Positions 1 to 5,991 are shown, numbered from the stretch's first letter. The stretch is 6,138 bases of DNA from an uncultured Campylobacter sp. (GCF_937997595.1 NZ_CALKTS010000181.1:1-6138); one strand, 5' to 3'. The notes: generated from the letters alone by a model not told the origin. Program-made: numbers and translations.

Positions 1-654
1 AAGAATATCCCGATTATGGATTTAATCAGCGAAGGCAATATCGGATTGATGAATGAGGCGGATCGTTTTGATCCCGATAAAGGGTATAAGTTCATTTCTT
101 ATGCAGTATGGTGGATTCGCCAAGCTATCTTAAAAGCAATTTGTGAAAAATCCCGTATGATTCGGCTGCCGCTTAATCGTGCAAATGAATTGGTTCAGAT
201 TGAAAAGGCACGTAAATTGATGGAAAAAAGCGGCTCTGAGGATAAGGAATTGAATAGCATTGCCCAAGAGCTCCATATTGAGCCGGAGATGGTACAAACC
301 ATTATGAATGCAGCCCGTGATCCGGTCTCTTTGGATGCGCCGGTGTTTACCGACAACAGTACCGCTCATGCCGGTGATTTTATCGAAGATACCCGCTATA
401 TGCAGCCGGAAAGTTATGTACTTGACAGGGATTTACGCGAAAATATCGATATATTGTTGGATTCGCTGAGTGAACGGGAGGCGGAAATCCTGCGCTATCG
501 GTTTGGCCTAAACGGATATGAACAACTTTCATTGAAAGAAGTCGGGCATCGTTTTAATCTGACAAAGGAACGTATCCGTCAAATTGAAAAAAAAGCGCTT
601 GAACGCTTACAATCGGCTGGTCATCTGCACGAGCTTGAAAGTTTTGTTGCGTAA
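1..654 (+). CDS. RNA polymerase sigma-70 family factor (RpoD/SigA type), 5' partial
   Basis: This protein directs RNA polymerase to promoters. The reading frame is open from base 1 (AAG AAT ATC ...), so the gene starts before the window; the ATG at 16 is internal, because the residues before it already match sigma region 2. The visible 217 residues run from region 2.1/2.2 (DLISEGNIGLM, about 7-17) through the region 2.3/2.4 melting and -10 recognition helix (YAVWWIRQAI, 34-43), region 3 (about 60-115) and region 4 (about 152-204), with the -35 helix-turn-helix ending in LTKERIRQIEKKAL. The AVWWIRQAI...RLPLNR form resembles the compact sigma factors of about 280 residues found in Bacteroidetes and spirochaetes. 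By that comparison about 60-70 N-terminal residues are missing. Whether it is the primary or a group 2 factor cannot be decided here. The stop is TAA at 652-654. It appears to be a separate unit from mraZ, which has its own promoter. Confidence 0.93.
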   Translation, partial: KNIPIMDLISEGNIGLMNEADRFDPDKGYKFISYAVWWIRQAILKAICEKSRMIRLPLNRANELVQIEKARKLMEKSGSEDKELNSIAQELHIEPEMVQTIMNAARDPVSLDAPVFTDNSTAHAGDFIEDTRYMQPESYVLDRDLRENIDILLDSLSEREAEILRYRFGLNGYEQLSLKEVGHRFNLTKERIRQIEKKALERLQSAGHLHELESFVA

Positions 655-681
655 TCGAAGTTTTATTTGTGCAAGAGGGGG

Positions 682-734
682 TAATGCCCTGTTGCCGTAC
701 AGCGCATACTTTGCGCCGTAATATGAAGGCATTA
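682..734. other. Inverted repeat enclosing a small hairpin, possible RNA structure
   Basis: TAATGCC (682-688) is the exact complement of GGCATTA (728-734). Between them GCGCA (702-706) pairs with TGCGC (712-716) across a five-base loop. A further self-complementary octamer, AGCCGGCT (736-743), follows directly. These lie in the 387-base spacer after the sigma-factor gene and no protein-coding call explains them. The outer 7-bp arm could occur by chance; the argument is the density of pairings here and just downstream. Confidence 0.35.
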
Positions 735-743
735 AAGCCGGCT

Positions 744-831
744 GTAACCGACTAGTCAAGGATGTTCATCCGTGGGTATCCTTGACTATGAGGGGATGTC
801 TGAAAAAGTCGGTTACTTTTTCGCCATCCCC
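744..831. other. Two adjacent hairpins with a competing alternative stem
   Basis: Three pairings can be read directly. First, an 11-bp perfect stem, TAGTCAAGGAT (753-763) with ATCCTTGACTA (778-788), closes a 14-base loop. Second, a long interrupted hairpin pairs GGGGATG (792-798) with CATCCCC (825-831) and, inside it, GAAAAAGT (802-809) with ACTTTTTC (815-822). Third, GTAACCGAC (744-752) is the exact complement of GTCGGTTAC (808-816); this would enclose the first hairpin and break the inner half of the second. The layout resembles a switch between two RNA folds, or a dispersed palindromic element. No T-run follows the second hairpin, so a standard intrinsic terminator is not supported. I do not recognise a named RNA family. 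Confidence 0.5.
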
Positions 832-921
832 GACGAATTCAAAATTAAGTCTCTGTATAGCGTGGCTCACTCCATGCTTATCGTCTGACAATCCCATCCG
901 TGCCGATCCTATTAAATCCAT
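766..921 (-). CDS. Small 51-residue open reading frame, doubtful
   Basis: On the - strand an ATG (921-919) opens a frame of 51 codons ending in TGA (768-766). The product would be soluble and mixed in charge, beginning MDLIGSARMG and containing EFVGDGEKVTDFFRHP. I recognise no family. Past the single stop the same frame is open again as far as the sigma-factor gene. No convincing Shine-Dalgarno sequence precedes the ATG, and the 3' half overlaps the palindromes at 753-831, so the frame could be a by-product of a repeat or a decayed gene. It is listed because it is the longest frame seen in this spacer. Confidence 0.15.
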   Translation of the reverse strand: MDLIGSARMGLSDDKHGVSHAIQRLNFEFVGDGEKVTDFFRHPLIVKDTHG

Positions 922-975
922 TACCGCATTTTTTTCCGTTTCGTTTAGAACTTAGATTCTCGGTTAAGAGCTTTC

Positions 976-1003
976 TTGACATTTATCGTTTTACCGGTAA
1001 AAT
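976..1003 (+). promoter_or_regulatory. Sigma-70 promoter for mraZ-rsmH
   Basis: A perfect -35 box TTGACA (976-981) is followed after 16 bases by TAAAAT (998-1003), five of six bases of the -10 consensus. Transcription would start near 1010, immediately before the MraZ operator units and about 30 bases before the mraZ start codon. This implies an independent transcription unit beginning at mraZ. Confidence 0.75.
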
Positions 1004-1011
1004 ATCAAGTT

Positions 1012-1061
1012 GTGGGTGAAAGTGGGGAAAGGTAGAAAAAAGTGGAAAAAAGTGCATTTTC
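1012..1061 (+). promoter_or_regulatory. MraZ operator: five 10-base direct repeats overlapping the start codon
   Basis: Five units follow one another at an exact 10-base period: GTGGGTGAAA (1012), GTGGGGAAAG (1022), GTAGAAAAAA (1032), GTGGAAAAAA (1042) and GTGCATTTTC (1052). MraZ is known to bind tandem TGGGN repeats spaced one helical turn apart in its own promoter in E. coli, and AAAGTG-type boxes in Mollicutes; the first two units match the former and AAAGTG recurs here. The fourth unit begins with the GTG start codon of mraZ, so bound MraZ would cover the predicted transcription start, ribosome site and initiation codon. The third and fifth units are degenerate. Confidence 0.7.
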
Positions 1062-1491
1062 GGGAGAATATAATAATACGCTTGATGAAAAAGGGCGTAT
1101 TATGTTTCCTGTAAAACTGCGCTGTTTACTGCATGATTCGCAACTCGTTATTACGCGGGGCGTGGATCGCTGCTTATGGATATTCCCGCCGGATGAATGG
1201 ACGCTGCTGTCGGAAAAAGTTATGCAATCCGCATCGTTGTTTCAAGCGAATTCACGTCTGGTGTTGCGAAGGCTTATCGCTCCGGCTCAAGAAATCGAGA
1301 TTGACAAGGCAGGCCGTATCTCCATACCTCAAAGTTTACGAGAATATGCACAGCTTGAAAAAGACTGCGTGCTATTGGGAATTAACCGTTATCTTGAACT
1401 ATGGAATGCGGGTGAATATCGATCTTATCTGGAGGGAAGCGAAGCGGATTTTTATCAAGCAAGCGAAGAGCTGGGAATTATCCGTTTTTAA
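1042..1491 (+). CDS. mraZ: Transcriptional regulator MraZ
   Basis: MraZ is a DNA-binding regulator that forms ring-shaped oligomers and controls the division and cell-wall cluster, including its own gene. The 149-residue product is close to the usual length of 140-155. It holds two SpoVT/AbrB-type half domains, each with the family D-x-x-x-R motif: DEKGR (15-19, in GEYNNTLDEKGRI) and DKAGR (88-92, in EIDKAGRISIPQSLR). The start is GTG at 1042, preceded by AAAGG (1028-1032) at nine bases; it places the family's opening GEY..TLDEKGR after about seven residues, as expected. It is the first gene of a pair with rsmH five bases downstream, the conserved order in most bacteria. Autoregulation is inferred from the repeat array over its start. 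The sequence is treponeme-like in style. Confidence 0.95.
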   Translation: MEKSAFSGEYNNTLDEKGRIMFPVKLRCLLHDSQLVITRGVDRCLWIFPPDEWTLLSEKVMQSASLFQANSRLVLRRLIAPAQEIEIDKAGRISIPQSLREYAQLEKDCVLLGINRYLELWNAGEYRSYLEGSEADFYQASEELGIIRF

Positions 1492-1496
1492 TATGT

Positions 1497-2249
1497 ATGA
1501 ACTTTGTACACACATCGGTTTTATTGCAGGAATGCCTCCAATTTCTTGCTCCGGAAAGTCCCGATCCGCTCTTTATTGACGGTACATTAGGCGAGGGGGG
1601 GCATACCGAGGCTTTTTTAAAGACTTTTCCGCAACTGCGGGTAATCGGCATTGATGCAGATCCTGCAATTCAGGCAAAGGCAAAAGTGCGACTTGCCCCT
1701 TTCAGCGAACGGGTACGCTTCTTTCTCGGTTGGTCGGATGCTTTTTTTGAACAGTATCCGCAGGATATCGCCGATCCATCGCTCATCTTATTCGATTTAG
1801 GGATTTCTCTTTTCCATTATAAGGAATCCGGACGAGGCTTTTCGTTTCATGCCGGTGAGCCGCTTGATATGCGCATCAATCCGGATGAACCGCTCTCGGC
1901 TGCCGAGATTGTCAACTCCTACAGCGAAAAACAGTTGGCGGATGTATTGTACTTATTTGCCGAAGAGCGGTTTTCCCGGCCGATTGCCCGCGCTATCGTG
2001 GAAGCACGGCAAAAAACACCCTTTACGGAAGCGCAGCAGCTGAGCGAAACCGTGTTCAATGCTGTTCCCGTTCGTTTTCGGCATGGCCCCATACATCCTG
2101 CAACCAAGACCTTTCAGGCCTTGCGGATTGCCGTCAACAGTGAGCTTGATCGGCTGCCGCGTCTGCTTGAAAAAGCGTTCGCCCGCCTTGCCGATCTTTT
2201 CTATCCTAAAACTCGCGCTATCTGTAAACTCATCCGCGCAAGCCTTTAA
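1497..2249 (+). CDS. rsmH: 16S rRNA (cytosine(1402)-N(4))-methyltransferase RsmH, 3' end replaced at the junction
   Basis: RsmH (MraW) uses S-adenosylmethionine to methylate N4 of C1402 in 16S rRNA, tuning the ribosomal P site. Residues 1-232 fit the family: N-terminal HTSVLLQE (5-12), the SAM-binding loop FIDGTLGEGGH (26-36), the acidic strand VIGIDADP (49-56), ILFDLGIS (97-104), RGFSF...PLDMR (113-126) and HPATKTFQALRIAVNSEL (200-217). After ARLA (229-232) the family expects a PGG-type turn and then SFHSLEDR, but the last 18 codons are antisense larC ending in TAA (2247-2249). About 80 residues of the usual 310 are missing, so this frame would not give an intact enzyme. The segment after DLGIS (LFHYKESG) differs from the common SSPQLD form. 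The ATG at 1497 lies five bases after mraZ with no clear ribosome site, suggesting translational coupling. Confidence 0.92.
   Translation: MNFVHTSVLLQECLQFLAPESPDPLFIDGTLGEGGHTEAFLKTFPQLRVIGIDADPAIQAKAKVRLAPFSERVRFFLGWSDAFFEQYPQDIADPSLILFDLGISLFHYKESGRGFSFHAGEPLDMRINPDEPLSAAEIVNSYSEKQLADVLYLFAEERFSRPIARAIVEARQKTPFTEAQQLSETVFNAVPVRFRHGPIHPATKTFQALRIAVNSELDRLPRLLEKAFARLADLFYPKTRAICKLIRASL
2187..2195. other. Junction between treponeme-like and Campylobacter-like DNA
   Basis: Codons of rsmH (+) and larC (-) share the same register here. CTT at 2187-2189 is a family-consistent Leu of RsmH (ARL) but gives Lys where LarC expects Tyr after KIG. GAT at 2193-2195 is the Ile of LarC (EKIG) but gives Asp where RsmH expects Pro. 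GCC at 2190-2192 suits both (Ala in RsmH, Gly in LarC). The breakpoint therefore falls at 2190-2192, with perhaps only a few bases shared by the two parents. Each gene loses its 3' part, so the two pieces are joined tail to tail. Confidence 0.88.
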
Positions 2250-2858
2250 AATTGCAGCTCCCGTTGGCGTAGTCATCTCAAAATTTGCGCGCCCGAGACT
2301 TACAGGCACTCCTCTTAAAATTTCACAAACGGCTGGCGCAGGTACGCTAAGCGCACCGTGGTCGCAGATCGCTACGCCGCCACCAAGCTCGATTTTGGAG
2401 CTTAGCACGCGCGAGACGCCTAAATTTTCAAAAAGATACTCGAGGCAGATCGCCGCGCCCGCGATATCGACGATAGAGTCTATCGCGCCAAGCTCGTGGA
2501 AATGCACCCGATCTATCTGCGTGCCGTGGACTTTGGCCTCGGCCTGCGCGATCGTGCGAAATATCGCACCCGCTCTTTGCTTGCAGCGCTTGCTTAAATT
2601 TGAACCCTCTAAAATTTGCTTGATATCGGCGTAGCTTCTGGCGTGGGGCTGCGATTTTAGCGGCACGACGTCGATTTTGGTCGCGGCGATGCCGTTTTTT
2701 AGCACGTTTTTACGCTCTAGCTTAAATTCGCCGGCTAAATTTAACTTCTCAAGCTCGGCGCAAAGATAACCAAAATCCACGCCGAGCCCCACCAGCGCGC
2801 CTAAATTCATATCGCCGCTGATGCCGCAGCTCGCGTCGTAATATAAAATTTTAGCCAA
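2190..2858 (-). CDS. larC: LarC, nickel insertion protein for the lactate racemase cofactor, 3' truncated at the junction
   Basis: LarC inserts nickel, in a CTP-dependent step, into pyridinium-3,5-bisthiocarboxylic acid mononucleotide to finish the pincer cofactor of LarA. The 223 authentic residues match the N-terminal part of the family: ILYYDASCGISGDMNLGALV (4-23), VHFHELGAIDSIVDIAGAA (118-136), a His-rich DHGALSVPAPA (166-176) and TTPTGAAILKACADEF (196-211), ending at RIEKIG (218-223), where YGAG normally follows. Full proteins are near 400 residues, so the C-terminal (LarC2-like) portion is lost. The frame stays open to 1953, but those 79 residues are antisense rsmH. The start is TTG (2858-2856): an in-frame stop lies four codons upstream and no ATG is suitable. 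It lies two bases after the larA stop, so the two form an operon. larB and larE are not in view. Confidence 0.9.
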
Positions 2859-2860
2859 GC

Positions 2861-4111
2861 CTAGGCCTTAGGCACCGTCATCGAGCCAAACGGCAGGATG
2901 ATGATCTTCGTGTCCGCGCCCTTTTGCGCGAGCGCGTCGTCCACGGCCTTTTGTATGTCGTGATAGGGCTTTAGATGCACGGCTCGCATCTCATCGTCGC
3001 TAAGATCCGACACCGCCCAGGTCTGCGCCCAGAGCGAGATTTCGGCCATTTTAGCGGCCTTGTGATAGCCGAGCTTAAAGCCCGCGCTGATCTTTTCGAG
3101 CACCTTTTTAGGCGTATCCGCGGATGCCATCAGATCAAAAAACGGCTTTGGTCCGATGCCGGTGCGGCACTTTGCGACCATTATTAAAATTCCCCCTTCA
3201 GCAAGCGCTAGTTTGCCGTTGTCTAGGGCTTTTTGCGCTTGATAGAGATCGATGTCCATCGGATATGGCGCGACCGAAATCACGATATCTGCCTTGCGCG
3301 GGATATTTACGCAAAAAACCTCGTCGGCCTTTTTCACGCAGTCGTAAAAGCTGTCGTTCAAATCGCCCGCGCTTGCGTAATACACGCCATGCTCGCTATC
3401 AAGCACCGTTTGGATCGAAAAAACGTCGATGTGCGCTAGCACCTTCATCGCGTCGATCATATCCTCGTGCACGGGATTGCCCTCTAGGCGCAGCGCCTGC
3501 GCGTCGGAGCTTAGGGCGAGCTTGTGATTTTGCGTGATGCTCTCGTACGACGCGGTGCCCGGCAAAAATGCCTTTCTGCCGCCCGTGTAGCCAGCAAAAT
3601 AGTGCGGCTCGACCGAGCCTATGACGATCACTTTTTTGGATTCTGCTACGATTTTGTTTAGATACATCTGCGTGCCGTTTTTGGACTCGCCTAAAAATAC
3701 CATCTCATCGTGCTTGGAGTCGTGATCGTGAACTTCGTTTTTGGCTCTAATCTCCGCGTAAATTTCTTTGCCGAAGATCATATCGTACTCTTCTAGCGTG
3801 CCTTCTCTGTGGCAGCCGGTGGCGATGATGAAAATTTTATTTTTCTCGCGGATTTTTGGGTAAATTTGCTTTAAAACTTTTGCCGTAGGCGTAGGTCTCG
3901 TGCCGTCGTTTACAATGATGACGATCTTTTCATCGCCCGCGATAAACTCATCAAAGCTTTTTTGATTTATCGGATTTGCCAGAGCCTTTACGATGAGCGC
4001 CGTTTCGTCAAATTTAGCCACGGGGTTTGGATCGAAAACGCCGAGCAAATTTTTCTCGTTTATCTCTAATTTTAGGTGATCGTCTTTGCCGTATGCGATA
4101 GGGATTTGCAT
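2861..4111 (-). CDS. larA: Lactate racemase family protein LarA (nickel-pincer-dependent 2-hydroxyacid racemase)
   Basis: LarA-family enzymes racemise or epimerise 2-hydroxyacids by hydride transfer to a nickel-pincer nucleotide bound covalently to a lysine. The 416 residues match the usual length of about 420. Motifs seen are NDGTRPTP (68-75), GCHREGT (99-105), VEPHYFAGYTGGRKAFLPG (167-185) and NHKLAL (195-200). D69, R72, H101, H170, K180, H196, Y290 and K294 line up with the L. plantarum LarA residues numbered, from memory, D72, R75, H108, H174, K184, H200, Y294 and K298; the intervals from H170 to K294 are identical, so an active enzyme is likely. K180 would carry the cofactor, and H101 and H170 would serve as acid/base. 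The ATG at 4111 follows AGGAGG by five bases. It is the first gene of a larA-larC pair. The family includes lactate, malate and other 2-hydroxyacid racemases, and the nearby dcuB makes malate worth considering. The substrate cannot be read from the sequence. Confidence 0.93.
   Translation of the reverse strand: MQIPIAYGKDDHLKLEINEKNLLGVFDPNPVAKFDETALIVKALANPINQKSFDEFIAGDEKIVIIVNDGTRPTPTAKVLKQIYPKIREKNKIFIIATGCHREGTLEEYDMIFGKEIYAEIRAKNEVHDHDSKHDEMVFLGESKNGTQMYLNKIVAESKKVIVIGSVEPHYFAGYTGGRKAFLPGTASYESITQNHKLALSSDAQALRLEGNPVHEDMIDAMKVLAHIDVFSIQTVLDSEHGVYYASAGDLNDSFYDCVKKADEVFCVNIPRKADIVISVAPYPMDIDLYQAQKALDNGKLALAEGGILIMVAKCRTGIGPKPFFDLMASADTPKKVLEKISAGFKLGYHKAAKMAEISLWAQTWAVSDLSDDEMRAVHLKPYHDIQKAVDDALAQKGADTKIIILPFGSMTVPKA
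2866..2869 (-). promoter_or_regulatory. Ribosome binding site supporting the TTG start of larC
   Basis: On the - strand AAGG lies seven bases before the TTG codon, inside the last codons of larA. Its spacing, together with the stop just upstream in the larC frame, fixes the unusual start and suggests translation coupled to the end of larA. Confidence 0.6.
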
Positions 4112-4116
4112 ATCTG

Positions 4117-4145
4117 CCTCCTATGTGGAATTTGGCGGGATTATA
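4117..4145 (-). promoter_or_regulatory. larA promoter -10 box and ribosome binding site
   Basis: On the - strand TATAAT (4145-4140) is a perfect -10 box, with AT-rich, T-tract DNA upstream and no recognisable -35, which is the normal style of Campylobacter sigma-70 promoters. Transcription would begin near 4133, giving a leader of about 22 bases. AGGAGG (4122-4117) follows and sits five bases before the ATG. This gives larA-larC its own start of transcription, separate from dcuB. Confidence 0.6.
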
Positions 4146-4280
4146 ACGTAAATTTTATTTAAAACGATTTAGCCTTGCGCGGGTTATGAACGAAATTTAG
4201 AAAGCTTTAGAATTTAAAAATTTAGAGCATTTAAAATTTCAAAATTTTATAAAATTTTAAAAAGCCGCTGGGATTTGAAA

Positions 4281-4311
4281 TTTAAAGCTCGCGAGCCATA
4301 TGCCCGCGAGC
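4281..4311 (-). terminator. Rho-independent terminator of dcuB
   Basis: Reading the - strand, GCTCGCG (4311-4305) pairs perfectly with CGCGAGC (4293-4287) across an 11-base loop, and is followed at once by TTTAAATTT. The hairpin begins only about eight bases after the dcuB stop codon. The GC-rich stem stands out in an otherwise AT-rich spacer. The T-run is interrupted by AAA, so efficiency may be moderate and some readthrough into larA is possible. Confidence 0.7.
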
Positions 4312-4318
4312 GCAACTA

Positions 4319-5986
4319 TTATAAATAGCCGTAAATATGAGCGAAGATAAAGCCCATCGCGCATGAAGTAAGAACGCCTATTAGCCCAGGGAAAATGAAG
4401 CTGTGGTTGATGACGAATTTACCGATGTGCGTAGTGCCGGAGCGGTCGAACTGGATCGCCGCAAGATCGCTCGGATAGGTAGGTAGGATATAGTATCCGT
4501 AGCAAGCAGGTGCAAACGCAATAATAAGACCCGGATCGATACCGATGCTAACCGCTAGCGGTACGAAAGTAGCAACCGCTGCTGCTTGAGAGTTAAGGAA
4601 TTTACTAATTAGCAGCGAAACGATGACATACGTCCACGGATACGCCATAACGACCTTACCTAGCGACGCTTTAAGCATTTCGATATGAGCGGTAAACATA
4701 GTCTCTGCCATCCATGAAATTCCATAAATGGCTACAAGCGCGATCATACCGCTATGAAAAATTTCATTTTTAGCGATATTGCCCGCTTTGATACCCGAGA
4801 CAATCATCATAATGGATGCTGCAAGAAGCATGAAAATTTGAATGGTTAAGACCATATTTAAATTTGTGGTCTTTTTCATCGTATCTTTTACGACAATGCT
4901 TGCGTTTGCGATGCTCTCGCTCTTATCGCCTGTCGTGATGACGACGTTTCCGTCTTGAGAGACGATGCTTTGAGCTAGCTTTTTATCTTTGTCGTAAATT
5001 TCGACGCTATTAAATTTAGTCGCATCTTTGGCTTTGGACTCTTTGACGTTTGAGACGACCTTACCGCCGTCCACCATGGAGATGACCTGACCATCTTTGA
5101 TCGTGATATTTTTGACCGTTTTTTTATCGACGATGATCTCTACGGATTTTCCCGGAACATTTTTAGTCCACGCAGGACGCAAGCTTTTCTCGTAACCTAA
5201 AACCGCAACTAGCGCAATAGTGGCTAAGAATATCCACATGCAAACCCACTTAATCCTAGGAAGCTTTTGACCTAACAATGTCGTGCTTTCGCCGTATATA
5301 TATTTTTTCTGCTCTGGATCTTTGATCTTTTCTTGGAATTCCGGATCTTTATCTAGATCTTTACCTCTAAAAATCGACCACGTTCCGATCGCAAGCATAC
5401 CGATGAAAGTAGAAGGGATAGTTAATTTAAGTAGATCCAAATACGTACTAAAGCCCTCGATATGCACGCCTTGACCTAGTAAGATCGCGACCATCGAAAC
5501 GCCGGCAACCGAAACGGGGCTAGCGATGATAGCAAGTTGCGAGGAGATCGTAGAAGCAGCCATCGGGCGCTCAGGGCGAATTCCGTTTTTAATAGCTACG
5601 TCATAGATGATCGGAAGCAGCGTATAGACGGTGTGTCCGGTTCCGCATAAGATTGTAAGCGTCCACGCAACAGTTGGAGCGATGATACAAACCATCTTCG
5701 GATGCTTACGAAGCAATTTCTCCGCTATTTGAAGCATTACGTCAAGTCCTCCCGTAGCCTGTAGCGTTGCACTTGCTACGACAACTGCGAGGATAGTTAA
5801 AATAACGTCCACTGCCGGCTTACCCGGCTCTAATCTAAATCCAAACACTAAGATCACTAAGCCTATACCGCCTAGAATTCCCAGCGCCATACCGCCTTTT
5901 TTAGCACCATAAAACAAACAGCCCAAGACTATAATGAGCTGCAAAAAGAATTGAGTGCTTTCAGACAAACTTGTCAGAAACTCCAT
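4319..5986 (-). CDS. dcuB: Anaerobic C4-dicarboxylate transporter DcuB with an inserted loop domain
   Basis: DcuB exchanges fumarate (also malate or aspartate) for succinate across the inner membrane during fumarate respiration. The sequence follows the DcuB rather than the DcuA pattern: QLIIVLGCLFYGAKKGGMAL (16-35), LTILCGTGHTVYTLLPIIYD (110-129), RPERPMAAS (137-145), FRGKDLDKD (206-214) and, near the end, YPSDLAAIQFDRSGTTHIGK (504-523). Many hydrophobic segments span the chain, roughly 12-50, 57-80, 98-130, 149-170, 187-206, 246-264, 378-398, 410-430, 446-503 and 528-550. At 555 residues it is about 110 longer than E. coli DcuB (446 from memory). Most of the excess is a hydrophilic insertion at 274-376. 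The ATG at 5986 follows AAGGAG by five bases. It is monocistronic by its own promoter and terminator, upstream of larA-larC. Confidence 0.94.
   Translation of the reverse strand: MEFLTSLSESTQFFLQLIIVLGCLFYGAKKGGMALGILGGIGLVILVFGFRLEPGKPAVDVILTILAVVVASATLQATGGLDVMLQIAEKLLRKHPKMVCIIAPTVAWTLTILCGTGHTVYTLLPIIYDVAIKNGIRPERPMAASTISSQLAIIASPVSVAGVSMVAILLGQGVHIEGFSTYLDLLKLTIPSTFIGMLAIGTWSIFRGKDLDKDPEFQEKIKDPEQKKYIYGESTTLLGQKLPRIKWVCMWIFLATIALVAVLGYEKSLRPAWTKNVPGKSVEIIVDKKTVKNITIKDGQVISMVDGGKVVSNVKESKAKDATKFNSVEIYDKDKKLAQSIVSQDGNVVITTGDKSESIANASIVVKDTMKKTTNLNMVLTIQIFMLLAASIMMIVSGIKAGNIAKNEIFHSGMIALVAIYGISWMAETMFTAHIEMLKASLGKVVMAYPWTYVIVSLLISKFLNSQAAAVATFVPLAVSIGIDPGLIIAFAPACYGYYILPTYPSDLAAIQFDRSGTTHIGKFVINHSFIFPGLIGVLTSCAMGFIFAHIYGYL
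4871..5146 (-). repeat. Two tandem 46-residue units inside the DcuB insertion
   Basis: Within DcuB, residues 281-326 and 327-372 share the pattern SVEI, two or three residues, DKK, eight residues, DG(Q/N)V, then GGK or GDK, and finally KDAT or KDTM. The DKK-to-DG spacing is exactly eight in both units. The units occupy 5009-5146 and 4871-5008. They are diverged in sequence, so this is an old protein-level duplication rather than a recent DNA repeat. Alternating Val/Ile with Lys, Asp and Gly-containing turns suggests beta hairpins. The insertion lies between LRPAW (269-273) and the membrane segment starting MVLTIQIF. Confidence 0.6.
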
Positions 5987-5991
5987 AGTTT

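Noticed and set aside
792..831. Intrinsic terminator of the sigma-factor gene
   Set aside because: The hairpin is interrupted, lies about 140 bases after the stop codon and is not followed by a T-run on the + strand.
2187..2200. Programmed frameshift in larC, as known in L. plantarum LarC1/LarC2
   Set aside because: The break is earlier than the known frameshift region, no slippery run is present, no continuation of LarC exists in any frame to the left, and rsmH breaks at the same point.
1953..2249. A genuine 297-base convergent overlap of rsmH and larC
   Set aside because: Past 2190-2192 each frame encodes only the antisense of the other gene, with no family similarity. Both stay open by chance because the codon registers coincide.
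2059..2634. Long + strand frame of 191 codons
   Set aside because: It lies antisense to larC and crosses the junction. Its product is Pro/Ala/Ser-rich with no domain, as expected of a shadow frame.
3124..3537. + strand frame of 137 codons inside larA
   Set aside because: It is antisense to a well-conserved larA and gives an Arg/Pro/Cys-rich product typical of a shadow frame.
4200..4262. AT-rich palindromes such as AAAATTTTATAAAATTTT as a replication origin or regulator site
   Set aside because: Low-complexity AAATTT runs are normal in Campylobacter spacers. No DnaA boxes or phased iterons accompany them.
4112..4280. A second chimeric join in the AT-rich spacer between dcuB and larA
   Set aside because: Codon style, ribosome sites, -10 boxes and AAATTT-rich composition are the same on both sides, so the right-hand part looks like one genome.
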